Shown here: in pieces, positions 1-8,765 of the stretch
How the letters are laid out: each line of letters starts with the position of its first letter
Numbering within the stretch: the stretch's first letter is position 1
Assembly (NCBI RefSeq): GCF_023228165.1
Contig: NZ_JALOBS010000017.1
Span: forward strand, 73,009 to 113,924
Direction of reading: 5' to 3'
Length of the DNA stretch: 40,916 bases
Origin: Methylomonas sp.
GTDB lineage: Bacteria > Pseudomonadota > Gammaproteobacteria > Methylococcales > Methylomonadaceae
The notes under the pieces: generated by a model
The model's input: the letters and a program-made list of their open reading frames with translations, nothing else
Told to the model about the DNA's origin: nothing
Databases searched by the model: none
Program-made: the position numbers and the translations under genes

Positions 1-26
1 TGCTAAATTATAAGACGAATTTAGCA
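1..26. repeat. 9-bp perfect stem-loop at the left edge
   Basis: TGCTAAATT at 1-9 pairs perfectly with AATTTAGCA at 18-26 around an 8-nt loop. It lies in a very AT-rich non-coding leader (1-216). It could be a terminator or processing hairpin of a gene left of the window; the function is unknown. Confidence 0.5.
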
Positions 27-116
27 AATTATCCCTATAAAAATTATAAAATTTTACAATGATTTGTTTGTTAAATTATAACAATATTACAAATAATTTT
101 CTTGTGAAATTTTATA

Positions 117-142
117 TTTTGGCAAATTTTTATTTGCCAAAA
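117..142. repeat. 10-bp perfect stem-loop in AT-rich leader
   Basis: TTTTGGCAAA (117-126) pairs with TTTGCCAAAA (133-142) around a 6-nt loop. It sits 75 nt before the ATG at 217, just upstream of an AATATAAC-type promoter-like stretch. Apart from this hairpin, the one at 1-26 and AT-rich sequence, I see nothing in 1-216. Confidence 0.5.
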
Positions 143-216
143 TATGAACAATAATAATATAACATCAAGAAAAACTGTGAGGATTGCTTCGCGCATATCG
201 TGCTTTTACTGAAAAA

Positions 217-1515
217 ATGCTCCGAGGTTCGGATTTGCGCGAGCGGAAGCAGTATCGCTGTGATCGATGTGGAAAGCAGTTTGACTTTCTTTCATTTTTA
301 TCTCGACATAAAAGCAAGAAAAATCCATGCATAGCTCCGGACATCACGGATGTACGGAATCCGCTTCGATGTAGTATCTGCCATAACGTATATTCATCGA
401 AAGAATATCTGATTGTACATCTGCGCAGATGTAGCGCACGGAACGCCGAAAGAGAAACACTTACGAACGAATGTCGAGAAATCGAAAACAAAATAAGTGC
501 GATGAAATTGGTTGCCGAAAAATGGCAACATGCATTGGAGGATAAGCAAATTCAAATACACGCGATTGACGCACTGCGGAAAACCGTAGATTCGAGTGTT
601 GCTCCGCAACAAACATCCGCATGCGAAAATACTTCTCTTGAACTCACTGGTGTGAAGCACTCCGAGGATTTCCAAGATCGAGACTCTGCCGAACTAGAAA
701 GAGACTCTAAAGGAAAAAAGCCATGTGAATCCGAAAATCAGGAAACAAAATACGCGCTGAGCGATAATACTCCTAAACGAGAAATACGCGGAGATATTGC
801 GGCATTGCCAATTGTGCCAAGCATCCATGAACAATGCACTCTTCTTGCAAGTATTCCAGTATCTGCAGAGCTCCCGCGAAGTGGTCGAACGCTGCAGAGC
901 AGTGACCCCTCCGGGAGAGCCTTTGGCGAGCTCGGCAAAGCCTCGACCGCGAAGCGGGAGCTACAAATCCAAGCAGACTCAAAACCCGACGAAAAAGATG
1001 AAATTTTTCCCATGCCAATATCGCAATGCGCAGAGCCAGGGATTCGAAATTGTTTAGATCCGAATATTTCTTATATGACCGAATGCACAAATGCGGCGTT
1101 TGAAGAATGGATTAACAAAAAGTCATATTTGCGAGTTGTAGTAGCATTTGTGAAATATTTATGGTTCTATGAAGCACATCCAGAAAATCATAGTATGCGC
1201 GCCATCATTGTCGTTCGGGCTGATTTTTCTTTTCGCGAAATCGAAATCATAGAACAAGGAAAATGGGTACTTTACACATTCGACACGGCAATGGTAAAAA
1301 TTAGAGGATATCTTCTCGAATTTATTCGAGAATATTTCAAAAAACGAAAATCCTTGGACAATACGACTTTTCCAGAATTTTCCAGTGATATGGATGAGCA
1401 AATTGAACTCCATTGGCATGATGCGAGAATGATACGCACGATAGACGATTCGATTAACTACATGGTCTTCAGTAAGCAAATTTACGCCGAACGCGAGATT
1501 TTAGCATCATACTAA
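217..1515 (+). CDS. Zinc-finger protein with 'HPEN' C-terminal region
   Basis: Codes for 432 aa from the first ATG in frame (217); the frame is open from 184 but that is TTG. Two CCHC-type fingers resemble C2H2: C15-x2-C18-x12-H31-x6-C38 and C52-x2-C55-x12-H68-x3-C72. A basic helix follows (about 73-110), then a long polar linker, then a C-terminal domain (about 315-432) containing YEAHPENHSM and GKWVLYTF. That combination is familiar from zinc-finger proteins of several giant viruses, where 'hPEN...W' follows N-terminal fingers; the role is unknown, probably nucleic-acid binding. A palindromic element (868-962) is inserted in frame in the linker and encodes ELPRSGR and GKASTAKREL. Its 3' end lies 3 nt from the stop of the convergent zinc-finger gene on -. 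No T7 run follows. Confidence 0.85.
   Translation: MLRGSDLRERKQYRCDRCGKQFDFLSFLSRHKSKKNPCIAPDITDVRNPLRCSICHNVYSSKEYLIVHLRRCSARNAERETLTNECREIENKISAMKLVAEKWQHALEDKQIQIHAIDALRKTVDSSVAPQQTSACENTSLELTGVKHSEDFQDRDSAELERDSKGKKPCESENQETKYALSDNTPKREIRGDIAALPIVPSIHEQCTLLASIPVSAELPRSGRTLQSSDPSGRAFGELGKASTAKRELQIQADSKPDEKDEIFPMPISQCAEPGIRNCLDPNISYMTECTNAAFEEWINKKSYLRVVVAFVKYLWFYEAHPENHSMRAIIVVRADFSFREIEIIEQGKWVLYTFDTAMVKIRGYLLEFIREYFKKRKSLDNTTFPEFSSDMDEQIELHWHDARMIRTIDDSINYMVFSKQIYAEREILASY
868..962. repeat. Palindromic element (in-frame, zinc-finger gene)
   Basis: The left half begins GAGCTCCCGCGAAGTGGTCG and the right half ends TCGACCGCGAAGCGGGAGCT. The two are inverted copies of the window-wide palindromic unit, separated by degraded copies. 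The reading frame of the host gene stays open across it. Confidence 0.8.
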
Positions 1516-1518
1516 TTT

Positions 1519-2142
1519 CTATTGCGTTGAAATTGGTATAACAGTTTCATATTTTTCTCCGAAATGAACTTGCGCAATTTGATATTTTGCATGGTCGCTA
1601 ATTAATTGATTGATTATTTCAGAGAAACAACTAATAAAATTCGTTATGAGCGTATCGAATCGTTCCGTAACTGTTTCGCCATTAATAATATCAGTAAATT
1701 CTTCAGGCGGCGACTCTGGCTTCGGATCCGGCGCAAACGACCACAAAAATTTCTTTATCTCCCGATAAAAATCGCATGGATACCTTATCACAATTTGTGC
1801 AATCGCCGCTTTTTTTGGGTCGTCCTCCGCTGGATCGAAAAGGTGCTTACCAAATGTGATGACAAAATTAGTATTAAAAACGTTCGGCGGAGCTACAGTA
1901 CACGCATCTGGAGTTTTATGCGTTCCGCAACTTCTGCTATGCGAGCAGTGAAGAAGATATCCTTTTCTTGTTGGGAAGCTTCTTGTGCATTTATCGCAAA
2001 CCCATTTTGGTTGTTCAGGATTTTTACGTATCTCATGTGTGTCCGCCGTTGCCATTATTGCGCGATTGCTTCTATATTCGATGCGATGGTGGAATTTAAT
2101 AGAAAGCGCGCATATTTCGCGAATTATTTTTTTGTCACCCAT
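1519..2142 (-). CDS. Small zinc-finger protein
   Basis: 207 aa from the ATG at 2142; a second ATG at 2055 starts MATADTHEI and would give 178 aa, and the sequence does not decide between them. One finger is visible: C48-x2-C51-x12-H64-C65 with further C/H residues (HSRSC), much like the fingers of the gene at 217-1515. The C-terminal half (FDPAEDDPKKAAIAQIVIRY..., VHFGEKYETVIPI) is helical and lacks the HPEN motif, so it is a distant relative or a convergent partner. The stop lies 3 nt from the stop of the + neighbour. It diverges from the topoisomerase gene across 103 nt of AT-rich sequence, probably a shared promoter region. Function unknown; nucleic-acid binding is inferred from the finger only. 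Confidence 0.75.
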   Translation of the reverse strand: MGDKKIIREICALSIKFHHRIEYRSNRAIMATADTHEIRKNPEQPKWVCDKCTRSFPTRKGYLLHCSHSRSCGTHKTPDACTVAPPNVFNTNFVITFGKHLFDPAEDDPKKAAIAQIVIRYPCDFYREIKKFLWSFAPDPKPESPPEEFTDIINGETVTERFDTLITNFISCFSEIINQLISDHAKYQIAQVHFGEKYETVIPISTQ

Positions 2143-2214
2143 AAAATCTCCTCTGCGAAAAAAGAAGACTTTATCCCTTTAGCGCTCAGTCTTCTTTTGA
2201 ATATGAAATGCTAC

Positions 2215-2222
2215 GAAATATA
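2215..2222 (+). promoter_or_regulatory. TATA-like box before topoisomerase II
   Basis: GAAATATAAG ends about 23 nt before the ATG at 2246, which itself sits in ACCATGG context. It matches the AT-rich boxes before many genes here. Confidence 0.4.
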
Positions 2223-2245
2223 AGCACTCGCGCCGCGAGTAAACC

Positions 2246-5200
2246 ATGGCAGATAGTGCGCAGCAGATAGAAGATAAATACCCGATTATCGATATTTCAG
2301 AACATGTCCGAGATAAAGATATGTGGGCTGGCTCAAAAAATGCCTCAGAATCGCAAGAATTGGTATTCACAGTGGCAAAATCGCCGCAAGGAAGTAGCGA
2401 TGCGCCGCCAAATTCGCGAATATCTGCCGTCGCAGAAACGCTACTGTTTTCTCCTTGCGCGTATAAATGCCTGGATGAGCCGATTGTTAATGCTCTTGAC
2501 CATTTCGTGCGCTGCAATATTGCGGCGAAAAATGGCAAAAAAGTAACAATAATCTCGGCGAATATTTGCTTAACGGGCGAACATCGCGGCGAAATAGAAA
2601 TCCGCAATGATGGCGCCGGCATTGAAATCGCGTTCCACAATAAAGCGCAAATGTATGTCCCGCAGCTCATTTTTGGTGAATTATTTCGCGGGTGCAATAT
2701 TCACAAAGATAATGCCTCGGACATCACTGGCGGCACAAATGGAATAGGCGTCAAATTGACGAATATCCATTCCACGCGATTTTGCGTGGAAACAGCCGAT
2801 GATAGCGGGCAAGTGTATTCGCAAACATGGGAAAATCATATGCGCGTCTGCGGGAAGCCGATAATTACGCGAAGAAAAAAAGGCGCACACGAAACAGGAA
2901 CGCGACTGATTTTTACTTTGGATTATGGTGAATTGAATACGATGCCGGAAACCGCGGGAAAATTGCTAATGCAGCGCATGATATTCGCCGCGTTGTATGT
3001 GCGTTCTTTCGCAAAGAATCAATGCAGTGTTTATTTCGGCGATATATGCGTGAGTGATTTCACAGCAGAAGAATTAGCGGCGAGTATTTTAGGCGCTGAA
3101 CGCATTCATTCCGCAATAATGAAGCCGAAAGTTGGCGGGCGAATGGCGCGCGATGATAAATTCACGTGGACTATTTTCGCGGCAGCAAATCGCGATTTGC
3201 TGACTTCCAGCCGCGCAGCCATTTCCGTCGTTAATGGCATAATTGTCCCGATTGGCAATCATATTGATAAAGTATTTTCTATTATTCTCGAAGGCGTCCG
3301 CAAAGAATGCAAGAAAGATGCGCTTCTAAAAGAAGAAACTATCATCACTCCTGCTTTGTTGCGCGGCGTTTTATCTTTGTTAATCGTCGCGCGAGTTGGA
3401 GAAGTCGGCTGGAGCGGTCAAAGCAAAGATAAATTGACTCTACCGAAAGAAATACTCGCCGGATATGATGAAATTCCTGCGAAATATTTACAGCCGATTG
3501 TCGAATTGGCGCATGTCGCTATTCTTGAACGATTTGTCAAAAAGTCGCAGAGAACGACTATCCAACATTCGAAAGAAATAGAATTGCCATCGAGCAAATA
3601 TAATCGCGCTATTAGTGCCGGCACGCGAGAAGCTCATAAATGCAGATTATTAACTGTCGAAGGCGATAGTGCAATGAGCCAAATCCGAAACGGCATTACG
3701 CGGATTTTGAAGCCAAAATATTATGGCGCGATGTCAATGGGCGGCGTGATTATGAATGCGCGCAGAATTTGCCCGCGCATTAGCGATACTTCCGCGCTGC
3801 GATTGCTTAGGAAAGAATTTCTCAGTAATCAGTTCGTTGCTGCTTTCATTGCCGCAGTTGGGCTCGATTTCTCGCTGAAATACGAAACACCAGAAGAAAT
3901 GAAGCACCTGAAATATGGTGGCGTTATTGCGTGCGTAGACCAAGATTATGATGGAATCGGCAATATATTCGGGCTGTTAATCAACCTCTTTGCGGCATTC
4001 TGGCCAGCTCTCATAGAAAACGGTTTCATCCAGCGGCTCTCAACGCCGATTCAGAGGGCTTATCCGAAGAATGGCGGAGAAGTTTTGGAATTTTATTCCG
4101 ACCGCGAAGTAGAAGATTGGCGAGCAATCGCCGGTGAAGCAGGCGAAGCAAAATACAATATTAAGTACTATAAAGGTCTTGGCACTCATAGTACCGCCGA
4201 GATGCTGCAAATCTTTAATCATTTCGCAGACCATCTTTTCCGCTTTAAATTCGACGCAACAGCAGAACATCTTTTCGAGGTATATTATGGCGAAATTCCG
4301 CAATTGCGCAGAGAGCAACTTTCGCTGCCATGTACGCGTTTGCCATCGGAATTGCTCGCCGAAATCGAGAAGATGAAGATTATTCCTTGTTCTATTATGC
4401 TGACGACGGATGTCGATGTTTATCAGCGGGATAATCTCGAAAGAAAAATCAATTCCGCGATTGATGGATTTAATCAATCCGGGCGAAAAGTGTTCCACGG
4501 CATTGTGAAAGCATTCAAGAAGAAATCCACCGCCGAAATGAGAGTTTCGCAGCTCGCAGGCGCGATTTCGCTCACAGAAAATTATCATCACGGAGAAATG
4601 TCACTGGAAAAATCTATCACGAAAAAAGCATTTCTCGCGCCTGGCGGCTGTCAATTGCCCATTCTCGTGCCGCTTTCGATGTTCGGCTCGAGATTAATGG
4701 GCGGCAAAGATGCTTCAAGCCCGAGATATGTCCACACGCGCCCAAATACGCGCCTAAATCAATTGCTGTTTCCGATGGTCGATTATCCGCTCTTGGAATT
4801 TAATTTCGATGAGGGAAAGCAAGTTGAGCCGAAATATTATGTGCCGATTTTGCCAATAGCGATTCTCGAATCTGCGAAATTGCCGGCGCATGGCTGGGGA
4901 ATGGCAATTTGGGCTCGAGAAGTAATGGATGTGATTTCACTCGTCAGAGCGAAAATCGTCGGCGCTGAATGCGGTTATCTTCCTTTGCGCCCGTGTTGCT
5001 TTCCTACGGCTGGCGGAAGGCGTGAAATAGAAGCCGAATTGCATTTCCCGGCGCAATATTACGATGATACATTTCGCGTTATTACTTCGCCTGCAGATGG
5101 CGAATACGCACACGCGCGATGCAAATGGAAAGGCATTATTATCTCCAAAGGCGGAGAAGAGTATTCTATTGGGAAATATGAGATTCGTGGCGAATCGATT

Positions 5201-6022
5201 GTCATCACTGAATTGCCGTTGCGCGTGTGGACAATGCCATATATTGAAATGCTCGGGAGACGTCACAATGCGGATGTAGACGCATCGCCAATAGAAAAGA
5301 TTGCTAATAATTCCGATATGTCGGATGTGCGCATCGAGATAAAACTTAAGCCGGATGGATTAGCGCAGATTCTCACAATGCCGCGCGGAAATATCGGCGA
5401 CCCAATTATTGAATTCTTCCTCTTGCGCAATAAACTGCAGAAGTATTTGAATTTCGTTCAGCCGGATTTAGCTGTGCGCGAATTCAAGTCTTATCGCGAA
5501 GTTGCGGATTATTGGTTTCCATTTCGCCGCGATTTGTATGCGCGCCGCATTGAGCGCGAAGTTGCGTTGATGGAACTAAAAGAGAAATATTATTCGGAGA
5601 TAATCCGTTATATCGATGCGGGAATTGAAGCGAAGAAATATTCCGATGATGAATTGGAGACGATTCTAAATGGTGCGCAATTTGTGCGCTTCAATCGCGC
5701 GCGATTATTTGAGCCGGGATTTTTGCGAACGCGCGATGAATTGCGCGCCGAAATTATCGGCGGCAAAGGAGCATCGTTTGAATATCTGATTTCACTTGCG
5801 GACAAAAATAAGACGATAGAGGGGCGCAAAAAATACGATACACTTCTTCGCGACACTGGAAGCGAGCGGCGAACACTCCAAGCGCGCGCTGCACTTCCGC
5901 CATTTACAGCAGCGCAAATCTGGCTGGATGAGTTGGATGCGCTCGAAGTTGTCATTAATGACGGGCGCGCAACGGATTGGCTATTTGGCGATAAGGAATT
6001 ATTCAAATTCACTACAAAATAG
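2246..6022 (+). CDS. TOP2: DNA topoisomerase II
   Basis: 1258 aa, the ATP-dependent enzyme that passes one duplex through another to unlink and relax DNA. The GHKL ATPase is at the N terminus: E78 with N82 and D85 (LDEPIVNALDHF), NDGAGI 121-126 and GGTNGIG 162-168. The TOPRIM domain has EGDS 472-475 and DQDYDG 565-570, the metal-binding acids. The winged-helix cleavage domain has PRY with catalytic Tyr828 after the GSRLMGGKDASSPRY stretch, close to yeast Tyr782 and human Tyr804. The C terminus ends soon after the coiled-coil/gate region and lacks the long acidic tail of cellular eukaryotic enzymes, as in viral type II enzymes (ASFV P1192R is 1192 aa). All key residues are present, so it should be active. 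It probably acts in viral DNA replication or decatenation. It stands alone, followed by a T7 run at 6057-6063. Confidence 0.97.
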   Translation: MADSAQQIEDKYPIIDISEHVRDKDMWAGSKNASESQELVFTVAKSPQGSSDAPPNSRISAVAETLLFSPCAYKCLDEPIVNALDHFVRCNIAAKNGKKVTIISANICLTGEHRGEIEIRNDGAGIEIAFHNKAQMYVPQLIFGELFRGCNIHKDNASDITGGTNGIGVKLTNIHSTRFCVETADDSGQVYSQTWENHMRVCGKPIITRRKKGAHETGTRLIFTLDYGELNTMPETAGKLLMQRMIFAALYVRSFAKNQCSVYFGDICVSDFTAEELAASILGAERIHSAIMKPKVGGRMARDDKFTWTIFAAANRDLLTSSRAAISVVNGIIVPIGNHIDKVFSIILEGVRKECKKDALLKEETIITPALLRGVLSLLIVARVGEVGWSGQSKDKLTLPKEILAGYDEIPAKYLQPIVELAHVAILERFVKKSQRTTIQHSKEIELPSSKYNRAISAGTREAHKCRLLTVEGDSAMSQIRNGITRILKPKYYGAMSMGGVIMNARRICPRISDTSALRLLRKEFLSNQFVAAFIAAVGLDFSLKYETPEEMKHLKYGGVIACVDQDYDGIGNIFGLLINLFAAFWPALIENGFIQRLSTPIQRAYPKNGGEVLEFYSDREVEDWRAIAGEAGEAKYNIKYYKGLGTHSTAEMLQIFNHFADHLFRFKFDATAEHLFEVYYGEIPQLRREQLSLPCTRLPSELLAEIEKMKIIPCSIMLTTDVDVYQRDNLERKINSAIDGFNQSGRKVFHGIVKAFKKKSTAEMRVSQLAGAISLTENYHHGEMSLEKSITKKAFLAPGGCQLPILVPLSMFGSRLMGGKDASSPRYVHTRPNTRLNQLLFPMVDYPLLEFNFDEGKQVEPKYYVPILPIAILESAKLPAHGWGMAIWAREVMDVISLVRAKIVGAECGYLPLRPCCFPTAGGRREIEAELHFPAQYYDDTFRVITSPADGEYAHARCKWKGIIISKGGEEYSIGKYEIRGESIVITELPLRVWTMPYIEMLGRRHNADVDASPIEKIANNSDMSDVRIEIKLKPDGLAQILTMPRGNIGDPIIEFFLLRNKLQKYLNFVQPDLAVREFKSYREVADYWFPFRRDLYARRIEREVALMELKEKYYSEIIRYIDAGIEAKKYSDDELETILNGAQFVRFNRARLFEPGFLRTRDELRAEIIGGKGASFEYLISLADKNKTIEGRKKYDTLLRDTGSERRTLQARAALPPFTAAQIWLDELDALEVVINDGRATDWLFGDKELFKFTTK

Positions 6023-6056
6023 AAAAAATGAATGCACGAAATTATTTTTTGGATTA

Positions 6057-6063
6057 TTTTTTT
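6057..6063 (+). terminator. T7 run after topoisomerase II
   Basis: Seven T on the coding strand, 35 nt after the stop. ASFV mRNA 3' ends map to such 7T runs; the role here is inferred from that and from repeated occurrence. Confidence 0.5.
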
Positions 6064-6066
6064 GGA

Positions 6067-6984
6067 TTATTTATGAATGAGTGAGAGAATTAGCGCATTT
6101 AGCGTACTATCACCAGAGAATTTAAGAAGCGTTCCATCAATTTTATATTTTGCAATAATCTTACGCGCGAATGCGTATTGCTTATGGTCGATTGCATATT
6201 GTGCTGCTGTTGCGCAATTTGTATCGAAATGATACGCATCTGATATCTTAAGCAATATTGTTTCGAGGCTGGAGAAATTTTCGCACTCAATCGCGTAATT
6301 CGCTTCCTCCCAAGAGAACGGAACATCGATTTCCATTTGACGGGTGACATCGAGAAGAAAATTTGGCACACTCGCGGCATTTGCGATAATCGTTTGCCAT
6401 GTTGTAGCTTTCGCGAATAATTGCGCTTTTTGCCAAGTGTTTATGGCATCGCTCGAAAGTGGGCATGGAGATGCATTTTCGCGTATCGCGAGATAAAGCG
6501 GATTTATGCGGAAATCAGTGCATCTCTTCCCGAATACTGCGGCAACATTTAACATTGAAACTGCGAAATGCATTCGCGCTGCAGAAATCGCAATTGCGTT
6601 ATACGCTTCTGCAATGCGCTCTTGAGGCAAATCGGCATAATTTTCGCCAAGAAAAATCCTCATTCCCAGCGCGACTTCATCTAATTCGCACGCCAATATG
6701 ATTGCGGGCATAATATAAAATCTAAGAGTAGTATTCATTTGTGGCAACTCCATGAGCGATTTAATCGCATCTTCATCTTTGTGCAGAATAGCGAAGCCGA
6801 GTATTTGCGAAATGTGGCAGATGAGAAAATCTATGGGCAGCGTTGCATAATCCGCCGTCAAATGAAATCCGCCGCCGGCATGAAATTGCGCGCAAACGGC
6901 GATATCCCCAGCGCTCGCTTCTTCATCGCCGCATTGGAATAAGCACCTTCTATTCGTGTCGCAAAGGGCGCAAATTGCGTTCAT
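6067..6984 (-). CDS. Unknown Cys-rich, helical protein
   Basis: 305 aa from the first ATG (6984); the frame is open to 7023 but that codon is TTG. The N terminus is rich in cysteine (CALCDTNRRC, FQCGDE, AVCAQFH), suggesting a small metal-binding knuckle within residues 4-36. The rest is predicted all-helical, with repeating patterns of aliphatic and aromatic residues (DEDAIKSLMELPQ, YAIDHKQYAFARKIIAKYKID) that recall ankyrin-like or other helical repeats; no ankyrin consensus is clear. ASFV multigene-family proteins are helical in a similar way, but I cannot assign it to one. It is convergent with topoisomerase II (44 nt) and divergent from the F-box-like gene at 7040. Confidence 0.75.
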   Translation of the reverse strand: MNAICALCDTNRRCLFQCGDEEASAGDIAVCAQFHAGGGFHLTADYATLPIDFLICHISQILGFAILHKDEDAIKSLMELPQMNTTLRFYIMPAIILACELDEVALGMRIFLGENYADLPQERIAEAYNAIAISAARMHFAVSMLNVAAVFGKRCTDFRINPLYLAIRENASPCPLSSDAINTWQKAQLFAKATTWQTIIANAASVPNFLLDVTRQMEIDVPFSWEEANYAIECENFSSLETILLKISDAYHFDTNCATAAQYAIDHKQYAFARKIIAKYKIDGTLLKFSGDSTLNALILSLIHK

Positions 6985-7039
6985 TCTTTGTTGTATATTA
7001 ATTTGTCTATTAGCGGCTTTCAATTTGTGAGTTTTTTGA

Positions 7040-7927
7040 ATGGCGAAATCTGAGGATAATTCGGCAATGAGTGTGGCGGAGTTACAACTGTTTCGCGGGA
7101 GTGTTTTGGCGAGCGATTATGCCGTTTTGGAACAACTATTCGCTACGATAATCAATGCATCAGAAGAATCCATACCATGTAAATTTAAAATAATCCTAAC
7201 AATGCGCGCTGTTTCGCGCGAATGGCGAGATGCGATCGATACGTTTTTATGCGCGCAGAGTAGCATTATCTTTGATTGTCTCGAAATGGTGTATAATAAA
7301 TTTCGCGTCTTTCCGATAATGCTCGCCGAAGGCTCGCTCGCTACGCGAGTGCTCAAAGGAGATTTCTCATTGGCTCGCGCGAAAATAGAAAAGATTGTTC
7401 GCAAAAATGGGACGCATTGCTTTCTTCCTTTGCGCGTAACTCTCACGCGCGGAATGTTCGCCGCCGGCATACCGGCAATCACCATCCTGTTTATCTTAGA
7501 TTCGTTGTTTGGCGAAGATGCTTGCATATGTAGCATGCTAAATGAAATTTTAAAGATGTGTAGCATTAAAGATGATGCTTCGGTGATATATTCTGCAATA
7601 TGCATCGCATACACATGTCGCACCATCTCCATCATGCATATCACATGGGATGATTTTATTCCACAATTAATATCTGCATCTCGTTATTGTTTTGAATTGA
7701 TGGATGCAGGAAGATATAATATTAATTTTGATATACGCTTAGTAGTAATCGATTTAATCGGAAAATCGCTATTATCCCATCCAGCGCATGTGATTGCAGA
7801 TATATGCGAAGGAAAAGTCGAACGATTAACCGCCATGTGGCACATGAGTGAAAAAATAATGAACAAACATTACGATTTTCATCAAGTTAAGCAAATTATG
7901 ACCGCATTTGCTGATGCGACTGCATAA
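7040..7927 (+). CDS. F-box-like family protein, copy 1
   Basis: 295 aa, first of four related tandem genes. An F-box-like segment lies near residues 45-70 (ESIPCKFKIILTMRAVSREW): a proline, then hydrophobics, then 'RAVSREW', as in the 'VSk.W' end of F-boxes. Shared family landmarks follow: LFGEDACI, the WDDFIPQLI stretch, and KSLLSHP near the C terminus. In giant viruses F-box proteins usually recruit targets to host SCF ubiquitin ligases; that is family knowledge, and the F-box call here is tentative. A palindromic element (7321-7354) is inserted in frame, encoding LAEGSLATRVLKG. This copy is the most divergent of the four. Followed by a T7 run. Confidence 0.8.
   Translation: MAKSEDNSAMSVAELQLFRGSVLASDYAVLEQLFATIINASEESIPCKFKIILTMRAVSREWRDAIDTFLCAQSSIIFDCLEMVYNKFRVFPIMLAEGSLATRVLKGDFSLARAKIEKIVRKNGTHCFLPLRVTLTRGMFAAGIPAITILFILDSLFGEDACICSMLNEILKMCSIKDDASVIYSAICIAYTCRTISIMHITWDDFIPQLISASRYCFELMDAGRYNINFDIRLVVIDLIGKSLLSHPAHVIADICEGKVERLTAMWHMSEKIMNKHYDFHQVKQIMTAFADATA
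7321..7354. repeat. Palindromic element (in-frame)
   Basis: Begins GCTCGCCGAAGGCTCGCTCG and continues CTACGCGAGTGCTC. It is the 'B' variant of the element, with a small CTCGC/GCGAG inverted pair; it keeps the frame of the F-box-like gene. Confidence 0.7.
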
Positions 7928-7955
7928 TAAAAATGGAATAACCAGTGCGCTTTTA

Positions 7956-7962
7956 TTTTTTT
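7956..7962 (+). terminator. T7 run after F-box-like copy 1
   Basis: Seven T on the coding strand, 29 nt after the stop at 7927. Confidence 0.5.
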
Positions 7963-7969
7963 GAAATGC

Positions 7970-8003
7970 AGCTCCCGCGAAGCGGTCGAGCCGAAGGCGA
8001 GCT
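7970..8003. repeat. Palindromic element, intergenic 34-bp unit
   Basis: A clean single unit, AGCTCCCGCGAAGCGGTCGA followed by GCCGAAGGCGAGCT. Both ends are AGCT and TCGA sits near the centre. It lies in the 299-nt spacer between copies 1 and 2 of the F-box-like genes. The rest of the spacer holds the hairpin at 8101 and no credible gene. Confidence 0.85.
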
Positions 8004-8100
8004 TCCTCGAAATTAATAAACTCGGCAAATGCAAAATGCCTCCAAAGAAGCGGCAAAATGCAATTATGCAGTTTTAGAACAAGTTGTCTATGTGATTTTT

Positions 8101-8163
8101 AGCTCCCGCGAAGCAGTCGAGGCGTTGCCGACTCTTCGAAGCCTCGACTGCTTCGCGGGAGTT
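8101..8163. repeat. Long palindromic hairpin followed by T7
   Basis: The arms 8101-8123 and 8141-8163 match at 22 of 23 positions around a 17-nt loop, giving a strong GC-rich hairpin built from two inverted palindromic units. It runs straight into T7 (8162-8168), so it looks like an intrinsic terminator, although eukaryotic-virus termination is not expected to need the hairpin. Confidence 0.9.
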
Positions 8164-8168
8164 TTTTT
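8162..8168 (+). terminator. T7 run behind the hairpin
   Basis: Seven T directly after the 23-bp hairpin and 58 nt before the ATG at 8227. The following bases (GAAATTC...ATAGAATCAACAA) recur before copies 3 and 4. Confidence 0.4.
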
Positions 8169-8226
8169 GAAATTCGTATTGATAGAATCAACAATAACAC
8201 AGTTAAACAAGCATCAAGAGGAGAAA

Positions 8227-8649
8227 ATGACAAGCCTCGCTCAAATAATGTGTAATAATGTCGACCCTCTTTTAAACGCGATCATGTTCGGCACGAGCGT
8301 TGTCTACATTCCGGAGACACTTAAAACGATGCTTTGCTTGCGCGCAGTTTCATGCGAAATGAAGGGCGCTGTTGATGATTTCCTCCTGGCAAAAAAAGCG
8401 CAAATTTTTGCCAAGATTTCTGAAGCATCCCGTATTTGGTCCCAGAGTTTCAATTCTGAAGCATTTCAGCAAGCGACTGCCGCCGAGGTAGCAAAGAATC
8501 GCCTCTTTATACCAACGCTGCAAAATTTTGCACAGTTGTTGTTTAATAATGGTATGCCATCGAAACAACTCAAGCAGCATCTTATCGTCATTTTCGGCGA
8601 CCGCAAGGCAGTCAAAAGGATTCTTTTAAATTTCCCGTGGGGATTTTAG
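8227..8649 (+). pseudogene. F-box-like family protein, copy 2 (truncated)
   Basis: 140 aa from the ATG at 8227; the frame is open upstream to 8029, but only MTSLAQIMCNNVDPLL aligns with copies 3 and 4, and the upstream part is palindromic element. It matches copy 3 through the F-box-like segment (ETLKTMLCLRAVSCEMKGAV) and up to 'YLDTIFDEEEA' of copy 3, here HLIVIFGDRKA. It then leaves the family alignment and stops after about 15 unrelated residues. The bases after the stop (8650-8676) still resemble the copy-3 coding stretch for FANIDIGDET, so the C-terminal half seems to have been lost by deletion plus decay. It may be expressed as a short F-box-only protein or be a pseudogene. Confidence 0.7.
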
Positions 8650-8693
8650 TTGCGAAATATCAAGTTTGATGTAACGGAATTTTAGTTATATTG

Positions 8694-8701
8694 TTTTTTT
8701 T
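8694..8701 (+). terminator. T8 run after copy 2
   Basis: Eight T on the coding strand, 45 nt after the stop at 8649, then GAATTTC...ATAGAATCAACAA, the shared leader of this gene family. Confidence 0.5.
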
Positions 8702-8765
8702 GAATTTCGTTTCGATAGAATCAACAATAGTGTCACGCGATAGACATCAAATAGAAGATCGCAAA

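Noticed and set aside
1606..2223. 205-aa + ORF opposite the small zinc-finger gene
   Set aside because: Arg/Phe/Trp-rich shadow of the - strand gene, which has the zinc motif and normal composition.
4040..4591. 183-aa - ORF inside topoisomerase II
   Set aside because: Lies wholly opposite a gene with all catalytic motifs intact; no supporting signal.
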